Part shown: positions 1-10,976 of the stretch, in pieces | Position numbering within the stretch: the stretch's first letter is position 1 | Layout: each line of letters opens with the position of its first letter | Source of the DNA: Elymus sibiricus | Lineage: Eukaryota; Streptophyta; Magnoliopsida; Poales; Poaceae | Assembly (NCBI GenBank): GCA_039707655.1 | Contig: CM077666.1 | Coordinates: 395,331,886 to 395,395,885, forward strand | DNA length: 64,000 nt | Direction: 5' to 3' | The notes under the pieces: generated by a model | The model's database searches: none | The model's input: the letters and a program-made list of their open reading frames with translations, nothing else | Told to the model about the DNA's origin: nothing | Translations under genes and position numbers: made by a program

Positions 1-3000
1 AGCAAATAGGAAGGCGAGCTCGTCGATTTCCTCCATGAGAATCAGGATATCTTTGCATGGTCTCCCAAAGACATGCCGGGTGTCCCGAGGGAATTCGCCG
101 AGCACAAACTTCACGTTTGCAAGGACGCCAAGCCCGTCCGGCAGCCGCTACGCCGCTTCTCCGAGGAGAAGCGAAGAACCATCGATGAAGAGATCGCCCG
201 GCTGCTCAAAGCCGGGTTCATCATGGAAGTGTTCCACCCCGAGTGGCTGGCCAATCCAGTCCTCGTCCTGAAGAAAAACGGCACCTGGCGCATGTGCATC
301 GACTACACCAGCCTGAACAATGCATGCCCCAAAGACTAGTTCGCTCTGCCCCGAATCGACCAAGTCATCGACTCCACAGCCGACTGCGAGCTCCTGTCCT
401 TCCTGGATGCCTACTCCGGCTACCACCAGATCAAGCTGGACCCGGCCGACGCCCTCAAGACATCCTTCATCACGCCCTTTGGGGCGTACTGCTACATCAC
501 CATGTCGTTCGGCCTGAAGAACGCCGGCGCCACCTTCCAGCGATGCATGCAGAAATGCCTGCTGCCCCAGCTTGGCATAAATGTGCACGTCTACATCGAC
601 GACATCGTGGTGAAGACCAAGCAGCACCTCACGCTCATGGCCGACCTCAAGGAGACCTTCGCCAACCTGCGCCGGTTCCAGATCAGGCTCAACCCGGAGA
701 AATGCGTCTTCGGCGTGCCGGCTGGCCAGCTACTTGGCTTCCTCATCTCGGCGCACGGCATAGAGGCCAACCCGGAGAAGATCAAGGCAATCGAGCGCAT
801 GCGCAAGCCGACCCGGCTGCGCGACGTCCAGAAGTTCACCGGCTGCTTGGCCTCTCTCAGCCGGTTCGTCAGCCGGCTGGGGGAGAGGGCCCTACCCCTA
901 TATCAGCTGATGAAGAAGACGACGGCGTTCGAGTGGAGCGATCAGGCGGACGAGGCTTTCCGCGACCTCAAGCTCATGCTGTCCACCGCACCCGTCCTGG
1001 CCGCACCGGCTGAAAAAGAGCCACTACTGCTGTACATCACCGCCACCTCCCGCGCGGTCAGCACGGTGCTGGTCGTCGAGCGCCCTGAGGTGGGCAAGGT
1101 GCAGCCGGTTCAGCGTTCGGTGTACTACCTCAGCGAGGTCCTCTCCACCTCCAAGCAGAACTACCCCCACTACCAGAAGATGTGCTATGGCGTGTACTTC
1201 ACCGCTAAGAAACTGAGGCAGTACTTCCAAGAGCATACCATTACCGTGGTGAGCACGGCCCCCATCGGCGAGATCATGGGTTGCTGGGATGAATCTGGCA
1301 GGGTGGCCAAGTGGGCCATCGAGCTAGCCGGCCACACGATCCACTACGAGCCCCGCACCACCATCAAGTCCCAAGTGTTGGCCGACTTCCTCATCGACTG
1401 GACCGAGACCCAGTACCTGCCGCCGGCTCCCGAGTCGACTCACTTGCGCATGCACTTCGACGGCTCCAAGATGCGCAACGGTTTGGGAGCCGGCATCGTG
1501 CTGTCTTCCCCCAAGAACGACCGGCTACGGTACGTACTGCAGATCCATTTCGCCGCCTCCAACAACGTTGCCGAGTACGAAGCTCTCGTACACGGCATCC
1601 GGCTGGCCAGGGAAATCGGCATCCGGCGCATCCTCTGCTACGGCGACTCGGACCTGGTGGTGCAGCAAGTCTCCGGCGACTGGGACGCCATAGACGCCAA
1701 CATGGCCAGCTACCACTTCCTGGTCCAGCAACTCTTCGGCGGGTTCGACGGTTGCGAGTTCCTCCACGTCCCCCGTGCGGACAACGAAGCAGCTGATGCA
1801 CTGGCGAAAATGGGCTCTACCCGGCAAGCCATCCCATCCGGCGTCTCCCTCGAGCACCTTCGTAAGCCGTCCATCAAGCCGTCTCCTGAGTCGGAATCCA
1901 TCTTCGTCCCAGATGACCCCGACACGCCCCCACCCAACTCGGGGACTGCCGTCTCCAGCTCGGGGGCTGCTGGCTCCAACACGGGGACTGCCGGCTCCGG
2001 CTCAGGGACTGCCGTCCCAAGCTCGGGGGCTGCTGGTTCCGGCTCGGGGGCTGCCATCCCGGATCCCATCCCGGCGGCCGTCCTCACGGTGGTGACGGTG
2101 CCATCCTGGGCTCAGCCAATCCTCGCCTTCCTGGAAGACGGCGACCTTCCCAGCGACGAGACGGAAGCCCGGCAAGTGCAGCGGCGCGCGTCCGCCTACA
2201 GCATCATCAACCACGAGCTTGTCAAACGCAGCACGACGGGCATTTTCCTGCGCTATGTCGAGCAGAGCAAGGGGATCGAGATCCTCCTCGATATCCACCA
2301 GGGCGAGTGCGGGCATCACGCCGCCTCAAGATCCCTGGTGGCCAAAGCTTTTCGCCACAGTTTCTACTGGCCCACTGCCCTGCAAGACACCGAGGAACTG
2401 GTCCTCAAGTGCGAGGGCTGCCAACGCTTCAGCAGGCGCAGCCACCAGCCGGCTTCAGCCCTCCAAACCATCCCGATCACATGGCCCTTTGCCGTCTGGG
2501 GACTCGACATGGTGGGGCCTTTCAAGACCGCCCGAGGCGGCATGACGCATCTCCTCATCGCCGTCGACAAATTCACCAAGTGGATCGAGGCCAGGCCGAT
2601 CAAGAAGCTCGACGGGCCCATAGCCGTCCGGTTCATCAAGGACATCGCGGTTCGCTACGGCATGCCGCACAGCATCATCATGGACAACGGCACCAACTTC
2701 GCCAAAGGTGCGCTGGCCCACTACTGCTCTACATCTGGCATCCGACTCGACTTGGCCTCCATCGCACATCCCCAGTCGAACGGCCAGGTCGAGCGGGCAA
2801 ACGGCCTCATCCTAGCCGGCATCAAGCCGTGACTCGTCAAGCCGCTCGTGCGCTCACCCGGCAGCTGGCTCGATGAGCTGCCGGCCGCCCTCTGGAGTCT
2901 CCGGACGACACCCAACCGCTCCACCGGGTTCACCCCGTTCTTCCTCGTCTACGGAGCCGAAGCAATCATTCCAACCGACGTTGAGTTCGACTCGCCCCGG

Positions 3001-3375
3001 GTGACGATGTACACTGAAGCCGAAGCAAAAGAAGCACGCGAAGACGGCGTCGATCTGCTCGAGGAGGCGCGCCTCCTGGCCCTCAGCCGGTCCGCCATCT
3101 ACCAGCAAAGCCTGTGCCGCTACCACAGCAAGAAAATCAAGCCCCTCGCATTCCGCGAGGGCGACCTCATACTCCGGCTCGTCCAGCGGACAGCCGGCCA
3201 GCACAAGCTGGCCTCCCCCTGGGAGGGCCCTTTCATCGTCAGCAAGGCTCTCTGCGACCGAAATGCATAATACCTCATCGATGCGCAGAAGCTGAACAAG
3301 CGCAAGCGAGATGCAGCCGGGGAGGAGTCCAGCCGGCCCTGGAACGCGGAGCTCCTCCGTCCGTTTTACAGTTGA
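1..3375 (+). pseudogene. Gypsy (Tat lineage) pol of element A: RT, two RNase H domains, integrase; 5' end outside window
   Basis: One reading frame runs to the TGA at 3373-3375. It encodes Ty3/Gypsy reverse transcriptase (MCIDYTSLN near 294, YIDDIV near 592), a degenerate Ty3-type RNase H (about 1010-1260), then a second, plant-type RNase H (1440-1810) whose acidic residues are visible in HFDGS, AEYEAL, YGDSD and RADNEA. Integrase follows: zinc finger (HH..CEGC, about 2310-2430), then GLDMVGP, MDNGTNF and GQVERAN carrying the D, D and E. A tandem RNase H is a known hallmark of Tat elements. Three in-frame stops break the frame: TAG 337-339, TGA 2830-2832 and TAA 3268-3270. The linker 1936-2075 is an Ala/Gly/Ser/Thr tandem repeat. 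Gag and protease lie before the window. The product would be a replication polyprotein; this copy is dead. Confidence 0.93.
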
Positions 3376-4063
3376 ACTCATGCATGTATGTATCACCGCC
3401 TTTTGAATTTAATGAAAGCAGGAAGCCCCCCCCCCCCCCCCGTTTTTATTTTTATCCCGCCGAGTCGGCATAGCCGGCTCGGGGGCTCGGGGGCTAGCCG
3501 GCCTGGCCGCGCCCCACCATTTTCCCTTAGTCCATCTCGAAATGTATGAACCGCCAAAGCCCTCTCTTCGCCAGCCACAGCCGGCTCCCGGCTGTCCGGC
3601 TGGCAAGAGCCAAAGGCCGGAAGCCTCGTTACGCAAGAACATCTAAGGGAGACAGCCCGGCACGGCCGACCCGGCACAACCCTCCCTCTCTCGCTAATCC
3701 GCCGCACGACCAGCTGCGCGCCAGGCGGCTTCACCGCCTGCCGCCAGCCGGCCCAGTGGGTGTTTCGCTCGTGCTCAACGTCCGAAAAAGCCTAAGTATT
3801 GTGCGTCCACTCTCAAAGCCGAATGCCTGTCCTAGCCATAGTCCGCAACCCGGCTGTCCGGCTAGCGGGAACGAAGCTCGAAGAAAAGACAAATGAGAAA
3901 ACGCCCAAGGCCGAACAGCAAAAAGTGAAATCACATGCAAAAAAAATTTATACAGCATGGGCCTTCGGCCACAAGTTCATTACATGGAACTACACCAATG
4001 GGTGGACCTGCTACCTAACAGAGTTTGAGTACAGGAAGGATAAAACGGAAAAAAGCAAAAGCC
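3376..4063. other. Non-coding 3' region of element A between pol and the antisense gene
   Basis: There is no convincing coding frame. It holds a homopolymer C run at about 3427-3440 followed by a T-rich patch, and several copies of GCCGGCT. Because the antisense gene ends at 4064, this stretch is the spacer between two convergent coding regions of one element and probably contains the 3' UTRs of both. Confidence 0.6.
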
Positions 4064-4764
4064 CTAAGCGGCACCCACGTCATCTCCCGCCGGTGTCGGC
4101 ACAGCCGAGGCGGACGCAGCCGTCGGGTCGGGTCCAGCGCTCTCCGCCGTCCTCTCGGCCGCGGCGTCATCGTCCGGGTTGGCCTCGTCATCGGCGTAGG
4201 CACCCGTCTCGGCCGAGCTGCCGTCCGGGTCGTTCAGCAGCAAGCCGAACTCGTCGGCGGGGACCTCCTCGCCGTCTTCTGTCCGCTCCAAGACAAACTC
4301 GTCGTGTGGGGTGAACGAGGCCAGGTAACTGGCCCGCCCGGTGATTCGCTGCGCCCGCGCAACCAAGTCCTCCTCCGCGCTAGCCCGCTGCGCCGCCAGG
4401 CGGTCGAGGTCCACGCCTGGGTACCAGGACACGACGAAGCGCAGAGCTGTCTCCGCTCCGGCACAGGCCGCGGAGGCCCTCCACGCACCGAGTTGCTCTA
4501 CCCCGGCCTCCAGCCATCGCGCCAGCCGGGTGACGCTGTTCGGCACCGCCGCACTCGGCCAGAGGCCGCTCGCCATGCCCAAGCCGGCCTCAAACAGGCG
4601 GTGCATCTGCCCCTCCATGGCCCGAAGACGGGCCTCGTCGGCGAGGACGAGCTCCGAGAAGGACCAGGCGGCGTAGGCGTCGATGTCCGTCCCTAGCTCG
4701 TGCTGCTCCGCCCGGTGGGCGTACACAGCCGCATCGGCCGCCTCCTGCGTCTCCAGGAAGAATC
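4064..4764 (-). pseudogene. Antisense gene of element A, exon 6 (C-terminal, acidic)
   Basis: The last exon of the spliced antisense gene whose first five exons lie at 14633-17696. The minus strand has a pyrimidine-rich acceptor ending in CAG at 4765-4767, and the exon then runs open to the stop at 4064. It begins with two bases completing a codon started by the single base left over at the end of exon 5, so the phases agree. The protein part is Ala/Glu-rich with a motif FFLETQEAADAAVYAHRAEQ and an acidic, low-complexity tail. It is now separated from exon 5 by element B (9.8 kb). Related ORFs in maize Grande (gene 23) and other Tat elements are also antisense, between pol and the 3' LTR. Confidence 0.8.
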
Positions 4765-4794
4765 CTGGCAAAGGAAAGAAACAAATTAGTCAAA

Positions 4795-4799
4795 GAAAG
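4795..4799 (+). repeat. Target site duplication GAAAG, left copy (element B)
   Basis: GAAAG lies directly before the TG of the left LTR of B. The same five bases lie directly after the CA of the right LTR at 14580-14584. Five bases is the usual size for Gypsy integrases. Confidence 0.95.
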
Positions 4800-6011
4800 T
4801 GTTAGCAGTCGTTTTTGGCAGGTGGCCGACTCAAGGCTTGATGACCCGCCACAGGAGGTGGTAACCCGGCATACCGGTGACCCAAGGAACAAACGGCCGG
4901 GCGAGCGGTGATCCTGCGTGACGATGACCCGGTAACAGCGGGGCAGGCGACTCAGTGAGCCAGTGACCCGGCAACAGAAACTGGCTCAAAGCCAAACCGG
5001 CTCATCATGGATGCGATTTCACCATGCCGGCGACTCTGACAAGGCGATGAGCCGCCATTAGCTTATTGAGTCGGCGTCATTCAAGGGCTGTTAATTATAA
5101 TGTTATGTACCAGTTCACAGGATCATCAAGGGCTAACAAGACTGAGACTCGACAGGCGACAATGACTCGGCAGATATGAACCTACAAGCGATGTGGAGCC
5201 AGCAAGATCGAGACCCGGCAAGGTGGTTGACCAGCGAAGCGATGGATCACGAAGCAAAGTGAATTGACGTCAACACAGAAGAGCAAAGGATGACTCTCAG
5301 GAAGCCCAAGACACTGAAGGACGAAAGCCGGCCTTGCGAAAGATGGCCTTATGAAAGCTGGCTCAGGTAAGCTGGCTCAGGTAAGTCGGCTCTGTAAGCC
5401 GGCTCTACGAATCAGGAGAGGGAAAACTGACTGCGAGAAGCTAAGGGTGGACACAGAAGACAAAGGCCGGCTCACATCCTTCGGCGACTCACACTGTAAG
5501 CCGGCCGGCTCAGGCGACTCATGATGGAAGCGGGCTCTACAGAAAGTCCGTGTCCAAGATGAAACCGGCGGGTAGTTTACCTAGTTTAGAGCTAGAGTCT
5601 GACTTTGATTATAACTTGTAATTCGTGTAGAAGTCTATTACTTGCACGGGAAGTCCAGCCGCCTCATATATATGTGAGAGGTGATGGCCGATTGAAAGTA
5701 AGCAATCGACACATATCAATACAATCTACTTTTTTACCCTCAAACCCTAGTTACTGCTTCCGTTATTCGGCGACTTCGCGAGAGTTCATCGAATATCGAC
5801 AACCGAGCCGGGGGCGAGCGAATCGACCCGGTTCAGCCAATCGTCGCCAACTTCCTCTGATGGGGTCCCTCCCGAGGAATTGGGGTGTCTGGTCTAAAAA
5901 GAGCCGGCTTGCTATCTTGCGCATCACGCTGTAAGCCGGCCTCCCGTGGGGCGAGTTGCGGAGTATCTCCCCCGGCTCTGCGGGTACACGAGGACGTGTT
6001 CGTGTGCAACA
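4800..6011 (+). repeat. 5' LTR of element B
   Basis: Begins TGTTAGCAGTCG and ends GTGCAACA; matches 13382-14579 along its whole length. It is rich in AGCCGGCT and GGCGACTC motifs. A 14-base tandem copy (GCTGGCTCAGGTAA type) near 5360 is absent from the 3' LTR. A CATATATATG stretch near 5667 is the only TATA-like candidate and is weak. Confidence 0.93.
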
Positions 6012-6018
6012 CACTTTT

Positions 6019-6036
6019 TGGCGACTCCGCTGGGGA
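6019..6036 (+). promoter_or_regulatory. Primer-binding site of element B
   Basis: TGGCGACTCCGCTGGGGA starts eight bases after the LTR end. It has the TGG start expected of a site complementary to a tRNA 3' CCA end. I cannot name the tRNA with confidence. Confidence 0.75.
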
Positions 6037-6062
6037 CGATTCGATCTAAAAATTGGACAGCA

Positions 6063-8438
6063 ATGACCAATTATAAGACCGACGCCACCGGCATTAGCAC
6101 TGACAACATCATCAAGCCGGCTCTTGAAGAGTTGTCAGAAGAACAACGCCAAGGATTGGCGGCTTGGAAGAAGAAGCGTGATGAGGAGTTCGAGTTGCTG
6201 CGGCAGAAGCGGGACGAAGCAGATCGGGAGCTGTATCTGGCGAGTTTCAAGAAGGATCGGCAAGGAGTCATCTCGCCGATCAAAGAGCCGGAATACACAC
6301 CTCTGAGCATCAAGATCGACCAACCCGCTGTGAGCAATAGCCTCTTTACTCCTGAGCAAGTAGCCAAAATTTAGTACCATGTTTCACTAGGCACAAATAA
6401 TGTTTATGATCTGATGGTGGAAAATAATGAGGCTAGATAGAACACGCCGCTAAGCCGGCCATCGAAAATACAGCCGATGAGCCAAAATAGAGACAACCGG
6501 CTTATGCCTATGCTGCCATGTCCGACTCCCATCCAAAGCATGCCTTATTCGGCTAGACAGCCGAATCAAGCAGTACGTTTAGGAGATGAGCCGGCGCCGG
6601 CTCAGAATCCGGCTCTCTGGGCGCAAGCCGGCCCCATGACCAATTCATCCCCTGTGCCGGCTCAATCGTCCAACTTGGACGATATCATGGCCAAGTTCTA
6701 GAGTGAGTTGGACCAGATGGCTTATGACAGATTCGGGGTGATGCCAAAGCGTAGAACTTACACTAAACCCTATCCCGAATATTTTGACTTACAGCCTTAT
6801 CCCCCTGGTTACCGAGTTCCAGAGTTTTCTAAGTTCAATGGGGTGGATAATAAATCAACATGGGAACATATTAGTCAGTATTTGGCTCAACTAGGTGAAG
6901 CCAATCATGAACATCATAAAAATCGCCTATTCTCATTTTCTTTAACCGGCACTGCTTTTTCATGGTTTTCTGCTTTAGCTCCTAACTCCATACATACGTG
7001 GTTTCACTTAGAGCAGAAGTTTCATGAACACTTTTTTGCCGGAGAAATTGAGTTAAAATTGTCTCATCTTACATCGGTTAGGCAAAAGCATGACGAGTCG
7101 GTATCTGACTATGTCAAAAGGTTTAGGAACACAAGAAACCGGTGTTATAGCTTGGTTATGACTAAGAGAGATATGGCCGACTTAGTACTTAATGGTTTGC
7201 GATCCCACTTAAAAGAGAAATTAGAGGGGTATGAGTTCCTAAGTGTCGGCCAGGTACAAGAGAAGGCTCTGGTTCAGGAGAGCCGGGCCAACGAAACGAA
7301 AGATTCACATCGGATGAGCCGGAGCCGGCTTAACACTATTGAAGGAAATGTCGGCTCAGATGAGGAAACCGATATTTACACTGTTGAGTTCGTTTGGCCG
7401 GGTAAAGCCAAACCTTATGTGTGTGATGATCTAAAGCCGGTTCGTAAGAATCGGGAGGATGAGTTTAAATGCAGTTTCGACATAGGCAAATGTGATAAAA
7501 TATTTGATGCCTTGTTGAAAGATAAAATTATAAAGAACAGTCATGTTATACCACCGCCTGAAGAGATAAGGCGGCGGGCTTATTGCAAATATCAGCATTC
7601 TTTCTCTCATGCTACTAACGATTGTAATGTTTTTCGTCGATAGATCCAATCGGCCCTTAATGATGGACGATTGAGTTTTGATAGCATGGCAATTGATCAA
7701 CAGCCGTTCCCAATGAACACGCTATACCTGGAGGGAAAGAAAGTACTCATTCGGCCAGAGGCGGCCGGGTCAGCTAACAAAGCTAACGTTGTTGTTGGTG
7801 AGCCCAGGAACATACAAGCCGGCAACATGGTGACTAGGAGGAAGGCGACGATAAGTCAGGAACCCGGCGGCAAGGAGGTTATTAAGATCACCATCATCAA
7901 TCCTACACTTGGGGGGCAACAACAGGAACCACCCAGGTCACCGCAAAAATTCATTAAGCCAAAGAACCCGGAAGTCGGCCAATGGAGGGTCAACACAGCG
8001 AATGCCAAGTACAAGCGCATCAAGCCGACTTTCAACATGTTGATGAGCAAATACGTCAGAAAAGCCGGCTCAAGCACAAGCCGGCCTTATGGAAAGCGAT
8101 CAAGGTCACCAGAAGATTTCAGTTGGCACGTTAAGCCGGCTGTAACACAGACGTCGCCTTTGAGAAGCACCTTTGACAAGAGCCGGCTGGGGCCAACAAG
8201 CCGGCTCAAGGAGTATCTCCCGAGCTCAGAGAAGGGAAAAATGTGGCATGTCAAGCCGCAAGGTGCGAAAGCGGGTGAGCCAGAAAACATGACACGCCAG
8301 ACATTTGGCGGCTCACTTGCCATTGGCAGCCAGATACTAAAGATAAAAGAACCGGTTGTAGAGCCGGCAAAAGGTGGACCGATACTTATTATCGGGCCCA
8401 GCGGCGCGGTGAATGATCATGAAGCCAGCTCCAGTTAG
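6063..8438 (+). pseudogene. gag of element B (Retrotrans_gag core), with in-frame stops
   Basis: The start chosen is the ATG at 6063, 27 bases after the primer site. The same frame continues through TAG codons at 6372, 6438, 6699, 7641 and 8436. The N-terminal part is a charged helix (KKKRDEEFELLRQKRDEADR). The capsid-like Retrotrans_gag core spans about 6790-7290 (WEHISQYLAQLGE, AFSWFSALAPNSIHTW, YVKRFRNTRNRCYS). A region around 7560-7643 holds C..H-type residues and ends at NDCNVFRR, where homologous Tat gags read on through Gln. The basic, Pro-rich stretch 7900-8438 probably binds nucleic acid. Gag forms the particle in the cytoplasm; this copy cannot make it whole. Confidence 0.85.
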
Positions 8439-9743
8439 GCTAAGCCGCGTGACCTGAAATACACTCAGCCAAGGTGGTGCCCTGCCGGGTTAACCAAAAC
8501 ACAGAAAAGAAAACTGCAAAGGTTGAGAAATCAAGAGAAGGCTGGAGAAGAAGCCGAACGGCTCAGAGATGCAAATTTCAATAGGGAGTGTCCAATGATA
8601 CATTCTCAAGTCTGGGTGCCTAAGCCGGCAGAGCCGGTAGCTCAAGCGCCCGGCGTCTCAATCTTTGTGTTGGAGAAAGGCAAAGAGCCAGTTGCAATAC
8701 CGGCTGTTACTTATTCATCATGGGCTGATGAGGTTGAAGCCGCGGATCTGGCAAGCTATAAGCCAGCAACGGAAGAGCCGGCGATACTAGAGTCGGCCAT
8801 GGATGAGCTGTCAGACGAGTCAGCGGATAACAGAGAAGTTCCAAGCTACGCGACAGATGAGCCGATGGTTTCGGGTGAGCCGGCGATACTAGAGTCGGCC
8901 ATGGATGAGCTGTCGGGCGAGTTAGCGGACAACAAAGATCTTCTAAATTACGTGACAAATAAGCCGGCAGTTTCAGGAGAGTCGGCAATGGATGAATTGA
9001 CAGGCGAGTCAGCAGATGATGAAGAGCTTCTAGACTATGAAGGAACGCCGACTCAAATGAGCATGGATATCAACATGGTATATTATCTGCCTGCTGAATT
9101 TCGCGCCGTTGACGAAGCCGGCTCAGTAGCCCAGATTAACTTTGGACCCAAGAATGCTGTCTTCGAGAAGCCAGAGGAACTGGTTAAGCATCTCAGGCCT
9201 TTGTATATCAGAGGGCACATCAATGGGAAGCCGGTTACCAGGATGATGGTTGATGGCGGCGCTGTAGTCAATCAGATGCCGTATTCAGTCTTCAAAAAGT
9301 TGCAACTTGACGATGATGAGTTGATGAAGACGAACATGGTACTCAATGGGTTCGAAGCTGGAGAAGGAGTGGAAGCTAAGGGGGTTATCAGTTTGGAACT
9401 CACAGTTGGGAGCAAGACCCTGGCTACTGCTTTCTTTGTTGCTGAGGTGCAAGGAAACTATAATGTGCTGCTAGGACGAGATTGGTTGCATGCAAACCAG
9501 TGCGTTCCATCTACTCTGCACCAGCAGCTGGTTCAGTGGGTCGACGATGAAGTAGAAGTCGTCCCTGCAGATAACTCGGCATGCATTGCTTTAGTCGAGT
9601 CACTGGTTAACTAGCAACACTCCAGTGCTACATGTCTTTCAGGGCGTGATTTATCCGGGTTTGATTTCCTGAGTGCCACCAGGGACGGATTCGTGCCAGT
9701 ATCTCTAAAGCCTGTTGGCAAAAACCGGCTCAGCCTCAAGTAA
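8439..9743 (+). pseudogene. Protease region of element B with upstream acidic tandem repeat
   Basis: Continues the gag frame. Positions 8780-9045 encode three tandem copies of an acidic unit built around ESAMDELS and ADN, possibly a spacer. The retroviral-type aspartic protease follows, with active-site DGGA near 9253, PYSVFKKLQ after it, and the second conserved block NVLLGRDWL near 9460. The usual Tat motif after DGGA is a variant of AVNLMPYS; here it reads VVNQMPYS. The frame is broken by TAG at 9612 and TAA at 9741. It would cleave the polyprotein into mature parts. Confidence 0.85.
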
Positions 9744-10976
9744 ATGGATAACAACGATGAGTGGCTCCAAAGCCAGCTTGACAAGTATCGGGCCAACAGG
9801 AACGATATGTTTGAAGCTATTGAAGAACCCGGCGACTTAGATAAGTTAGGACAAGGTTTTACGTCGGCCGACCCGCTTGAGGAGGTGGACATTGGAGACG
9901 GCATGGTACCGAGGCCGACATTTGTAAGCCGGCATCTGGAAGCCGGCTATAAGCGCGCGTTAGTCGCCCTGATCAAAGAATATGTAGACTGCTTCACGTG
10001 GGAATATCATGAGATGCCCGGGTTAAGCCGTCAGCTCGTTGAGCATCGGTTGCCCATCAAGGCCGGCTTTAGACCGTATAAGCAGCCGGCTCGAAAATTC
10101 AATCCACAGATATATGGCCGGCTCAAGGAGGAGATCAGCCGGCTTATAAAAGCAAATTTCATCCGGCCCTGCAAGTATGCCGAGTGGATTTCAAACATTG
10201 TCCCAGTTGAGAAGAAGGGATCCGGAAAAATCAGGGTGTGCATAGACTTCAGGGATTTAAATCGAGCTACACCCAAAGACGAATATCCTATGCCGATAGC
10301 CGACATGCTCATCAATGATGCCTTAGGACATAGAATCATCAGCTTCTTGGACGGTAATGCGGGGTACAACCAGATATTTATGGCCGAAGAAGACTCGGCT
10401 AAAACAGCATTTCGCTGCCCCGGCTTTGTTGGTTTATTCGAGTGGGTAGTAATGACCTATGGGTTGAAAAATGCTGGTGCCACATATCAAAGAGCGATGA
10501 ACTTAATATTTCATGATCTTCTTGGAGTCATACTGGAAGTCTACATTGATGATGTGGTGGTTAAGTCGGACGGCGGGTTAGCTCACTTGGCCGACTTACG
10601 ACTTGCGTTCGAAAGAATGAGAAAATATGGACTCAAGATGAATCCGTTAAAATGCGCCTTTGGTGTGTCGGCTGGGAAGTTTCTGGGTTTCATCATACAT
10701 GAGCATGGCATAGAGATTGACCCGCAGAAGATTGAAGCTATCCAGAAGGTGCAAGTGTCGGCTTGCAAAAAATACATGCAGAAGTTCCTTGGCAAGGTAA
10801 ATTATTTGAGATGGTTTATTGCTAACTTGTCTGGAAAAGTTGATGCATTTACTCAGATTCTTCGGCTTAAGAGCGATGATGAGTTCACTTGGGGGGCAGA
10901 GCAGCAAGAGGCATTTGAAAAGATAAAAGTGTGCTTATCAACTCCTCCGGTTCTGAGGGCGCCGGCTCACGGGCAG
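9744..10976 (+). pseudogene. Reverse transcriptase of element B
   Basis: A clean open stretch encoding Ty3/Gypsy RT: FRPYKQPARKFNP, IRVCIDFRDLN (about 10230), YPMPIADML, FLDGNAGYNQIFMAEED, MTYGLKNAGATYQRAMN, and the catalytic YIDDVVV near 10540-10560. The downstream connection domain (KNYLR-like, FEKIKVCLSTPPVLRAPA) runs to about 10976, where the frame shifts. The three catalytic Asp positions (one in FLDGNAG, two in YIDD) are all present, so this domain itself looks intact. Confidence 0.92.

Noticed and set aside
243..1013. A 256-codon frame overlapping element A RT
   Set aside because: Shadow of the RT frame in GC-rich DNA; the true frame has all RT motifs.
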